Shown here piece by piece: positions 1-11,048 of a DNA stretch of 64,000 nucleotides. The stretch lies in assembly GCA_035222895.1 (NCBI GenBank), contig JAVYIG010000701.1, forward strand, positions 1-64,000, given 5' to 3'. Position 1 is the first letter of the stretch; each line of letters begins with the position of its first letter. This DNA comes from Strongylocentrotus droebachiensis. Taxonomy: Eukaryota; Echinodermata; Echinoidea; Camarodonta; Strongylocentrotidae. A program made the position numbers and the translations under genes. Below the pieces are notes generated by a model that was not told where the DNA came from, searched no databases, and saw only the letters and a program-made list of their open reading frames with translations.

Positions 1-60
1 CTCCCATGAATTGACGTGACTTAATTGTCTGCTAACGGTGTCAAAGGAAATAGTTATCGG

Positions 61-1200
61 GGTTAGAATGCGAAAGCAAAAGGTCGCTCATAATTATTAC
101 TTGTGTAATGTCTGAAAAATTCGATAATAAAATCCCTTCTTTGGCAGACATTCCACAAGTAGGCCTACAATGTAATATGTATATCTGTTATCCTCACTTA
201 CGCTCCCATGGTGCAGAATAAAAAGAAATATTTTTTGCAGCCTATTTCCATTATATGACTGCAAATAATAGGTCGAGATATCAATTAACTAACGGTTAAA
301 ATTTGAATTGGCCTACTTATCATGATGTACATGTATATTAGGTAAAGTTGACTATCATAAGTTTTGAGAGCTATTTGCGATCATGCATCCCACACCCGTC
401 ATCCTTTATAAAATCACATGCAGCGACTAGCACTGCACACGGCTAGAAGGGCATGGGACTACACAAACACGTGGCATCAAAATTCAATTTGTCCAAGCAT
501 TCAAACTATATATCTTTTGTCGTAATTCGAATAATGACATTTCATGAGCCATCCATTTCAGGGTTAGAATGCGAAAGCAAAAGGTTCAATTTTCATATTA
601 CTTGTGTAAGTATCTGCAAAATTCGAATATAACAAAATCCCCTTTTGGGACGACACATTCCACAAGTGCAATGTAATAAAACAAATTCCCTCACGCTCTC
701 ATCGTGCAGCACAAAAACTGTCTTTCAGCATGATGAGAGCGACAGGTCGAGATATCAAACACTAAACGGTTATTCAAAATTTGAATTGGCCTCGTATCTC
801 CTGCAGGCACGTAGCCACGGGGGGGGGGGGGGGGGAGATTGCACGTGCCCCAAAACAATTTCCAAGATCGGTTGAACTTTTTTAGACCCCTCCCAAGGAC
901 GTCGATCGATTAGGCATACATGTATGTGCCCCCCCCCCAAACATCAAACTCTGGCTGCGCCCCTGCCCCCTGGTCTCCTGACCATGCATGTACATGCATC
1001 AGGAAAGTTTACTATCAACAATACCACATCCACTCATCCTTTCTAAAATCACTGTGCAGCGACAAGCACTGCACACAGCTAAAGCAATATATGGGACTAC
1101 ACAAACACGTGGCATCAAAATTCAATTTGTCCAAGCATTCAAACTATCTTTTGTCGCAATTCGAATATATCATGACATTTCATGAGCCATCCATTTCGTA
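61..1200. repeat. Tandem duplication of a ~500-bp segment
   Basis: Two diverged direct copies lie head to tail, about 61-560 and 561-1200. Both start with GGTTAGAATGCGAAAGCAAA, and both later carry the same long block around CACGTGGCATCAAAATTCAA (near 470 and 1108) and end near CATGAGCCATCCATTTC. The second copy is longer because a small element (804-972) sits in it. No coding signal is seen in either copy. Confidence 0.85.
804..972. mobile_element. Short hAT-like MITE with poly-G tract
   Basis: A 169-bp insertion present only in the second copy of the tandem duplication. It begins CAGGCACGTAGCCACGG followed at once by a long G run. Its other end, read in reverse complement, carries GGGGCGCAGCCAGAG. 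The flanks ATCTCCTG (796-803) and GTCTCCTG (973-980) look like an 8-bp target duplication with one mismatch, as made by hAT transposases. It has no coding capacity. Confidence 0.6.
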
Positions 1201-1416
1201 ACATTTCATTCTACTATAATATGTATATTGGAATGAACTGAATGCGAGAGAGCTTGCCATTTTCCACCCTCCATGCATTTAGACCTACCACTAGTACCAG
1301 AATGTGATATGTAGCATATATACGAAAGGTCTTTATGAATCAGCGTGACGTCCTCAAATTGGCACCCTTTATTTTCATACACGTAATGTACCATATCACC
1401 AGTACAGGGATATGAG

Positions 1417-1497
1417 TAGGGACTTTTAGATTGTGCATTCAAAGGATGTCGATCGTAGGATAGACCTATTGTCTTCGTGCGAATCTAAAAGTCCCAT
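1417..1497. mobile_element. Tiny TA-flanked MITE, family A
   Basis: A 77-bp core (1419-1495) has inverted ends GGGACTTTTAGATT. The same family occurs in the opposite orientation at 18301-18412. The left flank is TA; the right flank is altered. The TA target suggests a Tc1/mariner-type source, which is an inference. Confidence 0.65.
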
Positions 1498-1501
1498 TGT
1501 T

Positions 1502-1531
1502 AACTCTAACACTACGTGTAGTGTTAGAGTT
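1502..1531. repeat. Near-perfect 14-bp-arm hairpin
   Basis: AACTCTAACACTAC, two bases, then its reverse complement. It lies between two MITEs. Function unknown. Confidence 0.85.
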
Positions 1532-1559
1532 CAGTGGTCTGTGTAGCCTACATTATAAT

Positions 1560-2037
1560 TTAAAGGAGAAGTCCTCGCTGATTTAATAGAAGGAGAAAAA
1601 TGAGAAAAATGGGTCAGTGAAAGTTTAAGCAACTAAGAAAGTTATGAATATTTGCGAGCTCCCCTTCCATTTTCCCTGTGCTAACCCCCCCCCCCCCAAA
1701 AAAAAATAATCATAGTTTTACCCTAGGTATGCTTATTGCATTTAAAAAAAATACAACTCCTGTATGAAACAAATGGATTCTGTCAATACTCAATAACAAA
1801 GACAATGAAAGTTTGTAAACAAAATCTGTAGGCCTATAAAAAAACAAATTGGAGAAGAGCTCGCAAAATACGTCACAGAGTTCTCAATATTATTTGTGTT
1901 TGATTTATCGCCGACTTCAAAAGTTCATAACTTTCTCATTTTTTCATCGGATTTTGCTCATACTTTCACTGATCTGCCTCTCTTATTTTCTGCTTTTATT
2001 AAAACCAACTTAATATCAGGATGTACTTCCCCTTTAA
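1560..2037. mobile_element. TTAA-flanked MITE, family B
   Basis: The core 1564-2033 is flanked by TTAA on both sides. The left end reads AGGAGAAGTCC and the right end, reverse-complemented, AGGGGAAGTACATCCTGAT. TTAA targets are typical of piggyBac and some Kolobok elements. Related ends lie in two EFTUD2 introns (48836-49000 and 60610-60771), so this is a dispersed local family. No coding capacity. Confidence 0.75.
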
Positions 2038-2039
2038 AA

Positions 2040-3388
2040 CAAATCAGAATATAATATGTCAAATGAACCAAATAATTGTAATGTATAATGGAAAAGTTAC
2101 AAAAACAAAATATTGCCAACCTTGTAGACTAAAATAGCAACTTTAAATTTCACTCCGGGTTGCCAGTTTAAAGGATTAAGTGTTTATTTTTAATTAAATC
2201 ACTTTTGTTCATGAACTACAGAAGTTGACTAGTTTTTTTTCCCTTCTCAATATTTATGTTGTTCACGCTCATGTTATGTGTATCTTGTAGCATTCTGCAT
2301 GGATTAAAAAAAACTTAAAAATCGTCCGACTCAATGTGACACTAATCTGTGAGAGAAGAGTGATTGACGTACAAAATAATGCTTCAATAATCTTGTGTAA
2401 GTATCAACAACTAGATATGTTTAGGGTTTTAATTAGGTATAGCACACCAAAAAGAATTACAACAAACACATGTTATTTGATTTTTGCAAATGATCAAGCT
2501 TTATGAAAGCTTCAAAAAACAAAAAACAGAATTGAAATCGGTCAATGCGTTGTGATTTTATACCATTTTTTTTATATCGCAAAATTACCGAAAAACCTGC
2601 CAGAAAATGGTAAAATTGTCAAAAATGGCATAATTCGACAAAGTGACAACTTAATTCATCACTTTCTTGGACACAAATAATAAATTAAATTATCAGACAC
2701 TAAAGTATCATCATTGTGGTAAAAAATACAAAAAAGAAAATTCATATATCCGTTTTGAAAACAGAAGCCAACAAAATAAGTCATTTTTGCCATTTTTACG
2801 AATCTGCAGATATAAAAAAGTTGTGAAAATAACTAAGTCCGCCTAATTAATATGCGCATATGTAATCAAATCAAAACCGAACATGATACATCAGTGAAAC
2901 CTATGTATATCAGACAGGTATGGAAATATATTTCACTTGTAATAAAATAAAATCATGAATATTCATCAAATATGCAAATGAGGTCATTTCAGCTAATTAT
3001 ATATTCGCGCACTCATTATGCAAATTAGGAAAGTCAAACTGTTCATTTTTGGGGCATTTTTTAAATCATATATTCACAGATCATATTTACACCAAATATT
3101 GACCTTAAATTCCTATTATTTTTGCAATGCCAATACAATATGGCGATGGAAATTACTTGGATCACCGTCACAGCTATTTCCTCGTGTGTTTCACAAATAA
3201 TTCAGAAAAACCGATCATAATTATGATAAGAATTTGTAGACTTTCAGCTACATCACAGTATATCTGCCCTTTTCAAAGATGTCAGATTTGAAGATTTATG
3301 ACGATTTTCCGAGATACCATTCAACAGGCCATAACATTCCACAGGGACTGAATTTTAGAGTGGCAGAAACTTTAGTGACCCCAGTACA
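2040..3388. other. AT-rich intergenic DNA, no gene seen
   Basis: Only short random reading frames are present. Octamer-like words (ATGCAAAT, near 2971 and again near 3018) occur but nothing around them supports a promoter. Confidence 0.6.
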
Positions 3389-3396
3389 GTAGTGGC

Positions 3397-4982
3397 CAGG
3401 CGCGCCGGAAGCAGTTTGGGATTGGGGGGGGGGGGGGCAAACATTCCAGGGGCAGTGACGTAATAAGAAAAAAAGTTCGGAAGGTGGGGGGGGGGGGCAG
3501 ACGAAAAATCTGCATCACCACCAGTCTTACACGTTACATGCAGGTCCCGCGGAACGTTTTTCAAAGTGGAGTATTATCGATCAGGTAGAGTGTAAATTGG
3601 CGTGGGGTCCAGGGCATGAGCCTCGGCAGAGGGTCAAGGGGCTGAGCCCCCGGAAGCTCAGGGGTTCTGGTATTTAATTACGGTTAAATGAGCATCCAGG
3701 GGCCCTCTGTAAGGCAATTGACGTGTTCCAAGGGGGGGGGGGAGCCCCCAGAAGCTCAGAGGTTGTAATATTTAACTACGGTCAGATGAGCATGTCCAGG
3801 AGGCAGAGCCCTCGGAAGCTCAGGGGTTTTAGGTATTTAATAACGGTCAGATGAGCATTCAGGGGCCCGCCTTAGGGCCCTTGGTGGGGTCCAGGGGGCA
3901 GAGCCCCCGGAAGCTCAGGGATTTTAGGTATTTAATTACGGTAAGATGAGCATCCAGGGGCCCGCCTTAGGGCCCTTGGTGGGGTCCAGGGGGCAGAGCC
4001 CACGGAAGCTCAGGGGTTTTAGGTATTTAATTAAGGTCAGATGAGCATCCAGGGGGCCGCCTTAGGGCCCTTGATGGGGTCCAGGGGGGCAAAGCCCCGG
4101 AAGCTCACGGGTCAGAGGTATTTAATAACGGTCAGATGAGCATCCAGGGGCCCGCCTTAGAGCCCTTGTTGGGGTCCAGGGGGCAGAGCCCCCGTTAGCT
4201 CTGGGGTTTTAAGCATTTAATTACCGGCAGATGAGCATTTTTTATACCTTATTTGTGACATTGGCAGGTCACTTATTTTTTTCTCCGTCTTTCTTTCTTT
4301 TTCTATCATGCTTTTTCAAAAAGGAGGGGGGGGGGGGGGGCTGGAGCCCAGCCACTTTGCAGACCATGACATTAAGGCTTCTAAATAAAATATAAATATT
4401 TCGCATGACTGTAATTTGGGAATTTCTTATTTCCAACAAACGCTTAAAAAGGTATGACTTACAACAAAAATGGAGAAAAAATGCCGGAAAATCATGTCAC
4501 AACATCAACATTTGTTAATCACATGTTTCGAATGAGAAATACATCACCCCCCCCCCCCATCAGTACGCCAACGTTCAGGGGCTCATGTCATCTCACCCCT
4601 ATAACAAAAAACGGACACGCTTTCCCATTCTCGCACAATATGTCCACGATATGCGCGTATCGCTATTATAGAGACCTCCATTGATAAATACCGTATAGGT
4701 GGCATGCGCAATGTTTATGAAATTCAATTCCTGTGAACTTTCCTTTTTCTTTGAATGGAATTGTATATGTAAGTTAATTCAGGTTTTTATTATTATTACG
4801 TTCTTTTGGATTAAAAATACAAACCATGTTTACTCCTTTACTGGGTTTTTTTTTTTTTTTTGGAGGGGGAGGGGGCGTTTTTTTTTTTTGGGGGGGCAAA
4901 AATGCGTTTTGCCCCCCCCCCTCTTATTTGACTGGGGGGCAACTGCCCCCCTACCCCCCCCCCCCCACTTCCGGCGCCTATG
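3397..4982. mobile_element. Non-autonomous hAT-like element, 1586 bp
   Basis: The perfect 8-bp target duplication GTAGTGGC lies at 3389-3396 and 4983-4990. The ends are CAGGCGCGCCGGAAGCAG on the left and, reverse-complemented, CATAGGCGCCGGAAGTGG on the right. Long G runs lie about 30 bp inside the left end, and C runs lie inside the right end. The middle is a short tandem array (3597-4240). No transposase is visible, so movement would have depended on a relative. Related sequence forms the element at 16280-17035. Confidence 0.8.
3597..4240. repeat. Minisatellite inside the hAT-like element
   Basis: About six imperfect units of ~110-120 bp. Each contains GGGTCCAGGGGGCAGAGCCC, then GGAAGCTCAGGGG, then TATTTAATTACGGTCAGATG. 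Two more units of the same sequence lie near 16520-16625 in the related element. Confidence 0.85.
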
Positions 4983-4990
4983 GTAGTGGC

Positions 4991-5740
4991 TACCTTGAGT
5001 GTAAATAACAAATTAATCCAATGAGTGAAACACATGAGGATATTGCATTTTTGTAGGGGAGTTTTATACATTGAGGTGCATTTTTTTCACCACGCAGAAT
5101 AGCAGCGCGAGTCAATGGGCGATCAGCGGACCATGTCACACAATGGCTGAAAAGACAATATTTTAATTCAATCATTAACACATTTTCCACATGCCTATAA
5201 CAATGAAACTACACAGACTTGTAGTTAAAGGTATGCTTAAAATATATGTGAAATAAAAATTTAAAAATATCGTTTTTTTTAAATACATTACAAAAATTGC
5301 TATTTCTACCAACTGACTGCTGTTGTGTGTGTGTGTTCGCGGGGCAGACTGTTTGCACAGGCAGTGTGATCACCCTATTTTAATTACGATTTGAGAATTT
5401 GAGATCAAAATGTCAACATTCAGCACATCCAGATATAGTTTGGTAGGCCTATTGTTCCATAATGACCCCGTGTCGCCTGTCTGACGTTAAGTGTCGTGGA
5501 CAAAGAAGACGAAGCCAGAGGACATTTTTGTGCCTGCAAACCATCATAATAGGTATGCGACGTTTGTTCATAATAATGATAATTATGATGATTATGTGAC
5601 TTTCTGATTACTTGTGGGATTCCCCTAAATGTATTATTTGCTCGGCGACGAATGCCATGATCACACGTGTGGGGGTATGATAGACCCTAATATTATAACA
5701 ACAAAGTAATACCGCTCTCCCACTAACATCATCATGTCTC
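4991..5740. other. Intergenic DNA, no gene seen
   Basis: No supported coding frame or RNA gene. There is a short GT run near 5324. Confidence 0.6.
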
Positions 5741-6176
5741 CAAACAGAATATTGATTTGTTACATTGCATTTAGATTGATTTATATGTTTATAAACAGAA
5801 TATTGATTTGTTACATTGCATTTAGATTGATTTATATGTTTATAAACAGAATATTGATTTGTTACATTGCATTTAGATTGATTTATATGTTTATAAACAG
5901 AATATTGATTTGATACATTGCATTTAGATTGATTTATAATTTTATGTTTATAAACAGAATATTGATTTGATACATTGCATTTAGATTGATTTATATGTTT
6001 ATAAACAGAATATTGATTTGTTACATTGCATTGTAAATTGATTTATATGTTTATAAACAGAATATTGATTTGTTACATTGCATTTAGATTGATTTATATG
6101 TTTATAAACAGAATATTGATTTGTTACATTGCATTGTAAATTGATTTATATGTTTATAAACAGAATATTGTTGTAT
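5741..6176. repeat. 51-bp minisatellite, about 8.5 copies
   Basis: AT-rich unit with the core ACAGAATATTGATTTGTTAC followed by ATTGCATTTAGATTGATTT. Copies differ by a few bases and one carries a short insertion. Repeat and spacer are not separable, so this is a plain tandem array. Confidence 0.95.
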
Positions 6177-6179
6177 ACA

Positions 6180-6512
6180 TCAATGAAGTTTAATAAATAC
6201 GATACAATACATTATACTATAAAGTGGCGTATAGCTAAGAGAGCCACAAGGGCACCCCCCCCCCCTGGACCCAAAATGACGAATGGGGGGGGGGGGTCAG
6301 GAACAACGACGTGAAAGAGAAGAAAACATTACCCTCCTATACGTCCTATATCATAATCGATGCATGCAGTGTCCTCGTCATTTCAAATTTAATCCCTATC
6401 TATATCTACATGTATTATGTTTTGCTCTACATTCCCCATAATCCACCCTAATCACGTTTATGAGAACGACAAACGGCGAATAATCGTTCGATGCGGAGTG
6501 GATTTTGCCATG
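6180..6512. other. Intergenic DNA before the LTR element
   Basis: Contains a C run and a G run near 6256-6298 and no supported gene. Its last bases form the left target duplication of the LTR element. Confidence 0.55.
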
Positions 6513-6517
6513 TGACC

Positions 6518-6658
6518 TGTGGGAATATCTAATAACGTCTTTATACAAGACTATATATTTGCAACGTTGAAACGACGACACGAAGGGAAAGTAAAACATA
6601 ACCAAATGGTACTACCCTTTTGTGTCCATTCTCCTTTTGTCGTCTGAATAATACTACA
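6518..6658 (+). repeat. 5' LTR (141 bp)
   Basis: Begins TGTGGGAATATC and ends AATACTACA. It is identical by eye to 10903-11043. The length is at the short end for the family. Confidence 0.95.
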
Positions 6659-6676
6659 TGGTGGCAGCGGTATAAG
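6659..6676 (+). other. Putative primer-binding site
   Basis: TGGTGGCAGCGG directly follows the LTR. The leading TGG fits pairing with a tRNA 3' CCA end. Which tRNA is used cannot be told from this sequence. Confidence 0.55.
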
Positions 6677-6685
6677 TGAAGAACC

Positions 6686-9600
6686 ATGGAAAGTTCTCGT
6701 CTACCATTGCCAGAAAGCTTTGATAAAGTTGCAGGCTTAAATCAAGCAGAACAATGGCCAAAATGGTCACGGCGGTTCGAGAGATATCGCGTCGCATCGG
6801 GCCTCGCATCCAAGCCAGACAGTGAGCAGGTTAGTACGCTACTCTATGCTATGGGTGAATGTGCCGATGATATTATCGTGTCTCTCAATGTGAAAGAGGA
6901 GACAGCAAAGTATGATGACGTGATCGCAACATTGAAGAAGTATTTCAATGTACGGAAAAACATTATTGTTGAAAGGGCAAAATTCAACAAACGAACACAA
7001 CGCCCGGGAGAAAGTGTGGACACATTTATCAATGATTTGTACAGGCTAGCAGAGGACTGTGACTACGATAGACTTAAGGAGGGCTTGATAAGAGACAGAA
7101 TTGTAGTTGGGGTGCTTGATGACTCCCTATCTGATCAACTACAGTCTAGAGAAGACCTAACTCTCTCAAAAGCAGTTCAATTGAGTAGACAGTCAGAAGC
7201 CCGGAAACAAAACAAGTCTGTTGTGAGGGGAGGTGCAGAGAGTGAGAGCCCTAACTCGGCCGTAAACTACGTAAGGCCTAAGAGCAAGGGAACGTACTCG
7301 AAGAAAACATCTCAAACTCCGCAGGGTAACTGTCAGTGGTGTGGAAGGCAGAATCATGCACGTGCCAGCTGTCCCGCAAAAGATGCAAAGTGCCATCAAT
7401 GTGGAAAGATGGGCCACTTCCAGTCTGTGTGTCAAGCCAAACAACCAGAACAGGGAAAACAAGAGGCAGCAAAGCTAAAATGGAAAGCTCGAGTCAGCGA
7501 AGTAGATGATTTCGATGACATTGATGTCCCCTTCCTTGGTGAAGTCAGCGAGAACGATCAGACGTACTGGAGTTCATCGATCCTCGTAGATGGGAATGAA
7601 ACACACTTCAAGTTAGACACAGGAGCAGCCGTTACTGTGTTGTCTGATTCCACTCCATGGCTGAATAAACACATCATGAGACCAACAACCAAGAGGTTAC
7701 GTGGTCCAGGAAGTACAGTCCTGACTGTAATAGGACAAATGACATCAACTCTCAGGCATAGAGATAAACAGATCAAGGAGACTCTCTATGTGGTCAAAGA
7801 TCAGGAGTCTTCATTGCTGAGTAGGAAAGCGTGTAGAACCTTGAATCTAGTCCGCAGAGTGGAGGAAGTCGATTCTTGTGATGATGAAACTGCAAACTTC
7901 AAGGCTGAGTTCCCTCAACTTTTCACTGGTTTGGGGAAACTGAAGACAGCATACCACATCACGTTAACTTCAGATGCCAAGCCGATGTGCCTGTATACAG
8001 CCAGGAAAGTTCCTCATCCGCTTCTACCGAAGGTGAAGAAAGAACTAGAGTCCATGTTGGAGCAAAATGTGATCTCAAAAGTGACTGAGCCGACAAAGTG
8101 GTGTTCGGGGATGGTTCCAGTGTTGAAGCCCAGTGGTTCGGTGAGAATTTGTGTAGACCTTACATCTCTCAACAAGGCAGTTGAACGAGAGATTCATCCG
8201 ATGTCTTCAGTCGATGAAAGTCTAGCAAAACTGGGAAAGAGCACAATCTTCACAAAACTGGACGCCAACAGCGGGTTTTGGCAAATTCCATTGGAGGATG
8301 AGTCAAAGCTACTGACAACCTTCGTCACTCCATTTGGGAGATTTTGCTTCAACCGATTGCCGTTCGGGATAACGTCAGCGCCAGAAGTCTTCCAGAGAGC
8401 GATGTCCACTATCCTCGAAGGACTTGACGGCGTGATTTGTCACATGGATGATGTGCTAGTCCATGGTGCAACACAAACAGAACATGACATCAGAGTACGA
8501 GCTGTTCTACAACGTCTGCAGGAAGCAGGTATCACACTAAATCAGGGAAAGTGTGAATTCTCCAAACAGAGTGTGAAGTTCTTAGGGCACTTCATCGACG
8601 ACACTGGTGTCAAGGTCGATCCGAGCAAAACAAGAGCTATTCGAGATTTTCCAGTTCCTCGAAGCGTGAAAGAGCTACAGAGGTTCATGGGAATGGTGAA
8701 CCAGGTGGGAAAGTTTCTCCCAGGATTAGCTGAGATCAACGAGCCCCTTCGTCAACTCCTGAAGAAAGACAATGTGTGGTGTTGGGGAGAAGCGCAGCAG
8801 AGATCTTTCACACAGATCAAAGAGATGATGGTCTCGACAGCAGTCTTAGCTCATTATGATCCAGAACTGCCAACAGTCATTGCAGCAGATGCATCCGGGA
8901 CTGGAATGGGTGCAATCCTGTATCAAGTGCAGACTGATGGAAATCGTAGACCAGTGTGCTATGCATCTCGATCGCTTACCGAGACTGAGCAGAGGTATGC
9001 AGTGATTGAAAAAGAGGCACTGGCAGCTACTTGGGCGTGCGAGAGGTTCTCCGAGTATGTACTTGGTCTTCATTTCGAGGTGGAAACTGACCACAAGCCA
9101 TTGGTCACACTTCTAAACTCGAAAGAACTTGTGAAAATGCCTCCACGACTCCAACGCTTCAGAATGAGAATGATGAGATTTGATGCAGAGACATTGTATG
9201 TTCCAGGAAAACAGCAGACATCCGCTGACGCCTTGTCACGAGCGCCAGTAGAGAGGCCAGGAATGGATGATGTCAACTTCGTAGATGAGGTTGAATCATA
9301 TGCATCAACATCAGCCATCAACCTCCCAGTGACAATGCAGAGATTTGAGGAAATCAGAAATGCACAAAAAGCAGATGAAGTATGTGCAAAAATCAGAGAC
9401 TACTGCGTTCAAGGATGGCCAGACTACATGCCACATAACCCGATCCTCAAACACTACTATGAGCAGAGAGGACACCTGAGTGTGGTAGAGGACTTGCTTA
9501 TCTACGACGAGAGAATAGTCATTCCGAGAGCTCTGCGACTTGATATCCTTGAGAGGCTACATCAAGGACATCTGGGAATCACCAAATGCAGAGCCAGAGC

Positions 9601-10651
9601 CAGAGATTCAGTGTGGTGGCCAGGTCTATCAAAATCATTGGAGGAAATGATTTCAAGCTGCTTGACCTGTGCTATCCATCGCCAAGAGGTCCGCGAGCCT
9701 TTGATGAGCTCATCCTTTCCTTCAAGGCCATGGGAGCGTCTTGGAATGGACCTGTTCGAACTCAAAGGGAAATCGTTCCTGATAGTAGTTGACTACTACT
9801 CGAGGTGGATTGAGGTCAAACAACTCCAAGGTCAGTCAACAATGGCAGTGATTTCTTCGCTGAAGGAGATCTTTGCAGTCCATGGGATTCCAGACCTTGT
9901 GGTTTCAGACAATGGTCCACAGTTCGCCAACGAGAACTTCAGAAAGCTTGCTGAAGAGTATGGATTCGTCCATACAACCAGCTCTCCAAGATACCCACAA
10001 GCTAATGGTGAGGCTGAAAGAGGAGTTCGCACTGTGAAAGCGTTGCTGAAGAAGAACGACGACATCCAGTTAGCCCTTCTCAGCTATCGAGCGTCACCAC
10101 TCCAAAACGGGTTAGCTCCTTGTGAACTTCTCATGGGGAGGAGATTGCAGACTCGGGTTCCTACTTTGCCGCACATGCTGCTGCCACGGGTACAACAGCC
10201 GGACCTGACGACTGTGAGAGAGAAAGAGGAGAAGTACAGGTCAGATCAAATGATGACCTACAACAGACGTCATGACTCACGTGAGCTTCCAGAGCTACAA
10301 CCAGGAGATTCCGTGTGGATCCGTGATCAGTCTCGCTACGGGAAAGTCACCCAGAAAGCGCAACAACCACGGTCCTACCATGTCCAGACAGAACATGGGA
10401 CAGTACGTCGTAATCGCCGTGCACTGATTGCTGTCCAAGGTCAACCCACCAAGACCAGAGTGCCGGAGTCATCCATGAGCAACGATCCAGAGAGACCTGA
10501 CGATTCTGATGAAAGCGACTCAACCGGTTCCCAACGTAACCAGCAGATCAACCGGAAGCAGCCTGAGGGAGCCTCTACACCAACAGCTGCGACAGAGACG
10601 CGAACGCGATCTGGACGACTCGTGAAACCACCAAAGCGACTGTCCATGTAA
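6686..10651 (+). CDS. Gag-Pol polyprotein of the LTR element
   Basis: One 1321-residue frame starting 27 bp after the 5' LTR. Gag comes first, with two CCHC zinc knuckles near residues 215-250 (CQWCGRQNHARASC and CHQCGKMGHFQSVC). An aspartic protease motif DTGAA lies near 310. The reverse transcriptase spans about 430-640 with its active site in YMDD form as HMDD near 586. RNase H begins near 733 (ADAS). Integrase has an HHCC zinc finger near 958-1000 and a DDE core (D near 1020, DNGPQF near 1074, E near 1109). Gag and Pol share one frame with no shift between them. The element looks whole. Confidence 0.95.
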   Translation: MESSRLPLPESFDKVAGLNQAEQWPKWSRRFERYRVASGLASKPDSEQVSTLLYAMGECADDIIVSLNVKEETAKYDDVIATLKKYFNVRKNIIVERAKFNKRTQRPGESVDTFINDLYRLAEDCDYDRLKEGLIRDRIVVGVLDDSLSDQLQSREDLTLSKAVQLSRQSEARKQNKSVVRGGAESESPNSAVNYVRPKSKGTYSKKTSQTPQGNCQWCGRQNHARASCPAKDAKCHQCGKMGHFQSVCQAKQPEQGKQEAAKLKWKARVSEVDDFDDIDVPFLGEVSENDQTYWSSSILVDGNETHFKLDTGAAVTVLSDSTPWLNKHIMRPTTKRLRGPGSTVLTVIGQMTSTLRHRDKQIKETLYVVKDQESSLLSRKACRTLNLVRRVEEVDSCDDETANFKAEFPQLFTGLGKLKTAYHITLTSDAKPMCLYTARKVPHPLLPKVKKELESMLEQNVISKVTEPTKWCSGMVPVLKPSGSVRICVDLTSLNKAVEREIHPMSSVDESLAKLGKSTIFTKLDANSGFWQIPLEDESKLLTTFVTPFGRFCFNRLPFGITSAPEVFQRAMSTILEGLDGVICHMDDVLVHGATQTEHDIRVRAVLQRLQEAGITLNQGKCEFSKQSVKFLGHFIDDTGVKVDPSKTRAIRDFPVPRSVKELQRFMGMVNQVGKFLPGLAEINEPLRQLLKKDNVWCWGEAQQRSFTQIKEMMVSTAVLAHYDPELPTVIAADASGTGMGAILYQVQTDGNRRPVCYASRSLTETEQRYAVIEKEALAATWACERFSEYVLGLHFEVETDHKPLVTLLNSKELVKMPPRLQRFRMRMMRFDAETLYVPGKQQTSADALSRAPVERPGMDDVNFVDEVESYASTSAINLPVTMQRFEEIRNAQKADEVCAKIRDYCVQGWPDYMPHNPILKHYYEQRGHLSVVEDLLIYDERIVIPRALRLDILERLHQGHLGITKCRARARDSVWWPGLSKSLEEMISSCLTCAIHRQEVREPLMSSSFPSRPWERLGMDLFELKGKSFLIVVDYYSRWIEVKQLQGQSTMAVISSLKEIFAVHGIPDLVVSDNGPQFANENFRKLAEEYGFVHTTSSPRYPQANGEAERGVRTVKALLKKNDDIQLALLSYRASPLQNGLAPCELLMGRRLQTRVPTLPHMLLPRVQQPDLTTVREKEEKYRSDQMMTYNRRHDSRELPELQPGDSVWIRDQSRYGKVTQKAQQPRSYHVQTEHGTVRRNRRALIAVQGQPTKTRVPESSMSNDPERPDDSDESDSTGSQRNQQINRKQPEGASTPTAATETRTRSGRLVKPPKRLSM

Positions 10652-10893
10652 TGGGTTAAACTTAAATACCAAAATTGGGATTAACTTTGCAGGAACTGAA
10701 ACTGAACAAGACTTTAAAGGTTTGGACAGTTTTTATTTGGGTTTAATAGTAAACTGGAATGGACTCGGGACTCGAAGAACACAATTAAGGAGAATATCCG
10801 TGAACTCTTAAACAGGATTATATTTCGGATTTTTATTGGATTTGAAACTATTTGGAAATCAATAAGAACTCTTGAACTGTTGATAATAAGCTT

Positions 10894-10902
10894 GGGGGGA
10901 GA
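10894..10902 (+). other. Polypurine tract
   Basis: GGGGGGAGA abuts the first base of the 3' LTR, the expected place for plus-strand priming in this family. Confidence 0.8.
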
Positions 10903-11043
10903 TGTGGGAATATCTAATAACGTCTTTATACAAGACTATATATTTGCAACGTTGAAACGACGACACGAAGGGAAAGTAAAACATAACCAAATGGTACTAC
11001 CCTTTTGTGTCCATTCTCCTTTTGTCGTCTGAATAATACTACA
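10903..11043 (+). repeat. 3' LTR (141 bp)
   Basis: Identical by eye to 6518-6658 and followed directly by the TGACC target duplication. Confidence 0.95.
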
Positions 11044-11048
11044 TGACC

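Larger units (their letters stand above)
6518..11043 (+). mobile_element. Ty3/gypsy LTR retrotransposon, looks whole
   Basis: A complete 4526-bp element. Its two 141-bp LTRs start TG, end CA and are identical by eye over their whole length. They are flanked by the 5-bp target duplication TGACC (6513-6517 and 11044-11048). Between them lie a primer-binding-site-like stretch, one long Gag-Pol frame with the order protease, RT, RNase H, integrase (the Ty3/gypsy order), and a purine tract touching the 3' LTR. No envelope frame is seen. Identical LTRs imply a very recent insertion. Short LTRs and a fused Gag-Pol suggest the Mag/SURL side of the family, which is a guess. Confidence 0.95.

Noticed and set aside
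3355-3564. Proline-rich minus-strand frames next to G runs (also at 16305 and 63764)
   Set aside because: Poly-G tracts translate to proline on the minus strand; transposon-end artefacts.
5741-6176. Possible CRISPR array
   Set aside because: Whole 51-bp units are repeated with no unique spacers, in eukaryotic DNA; a minisatellite.
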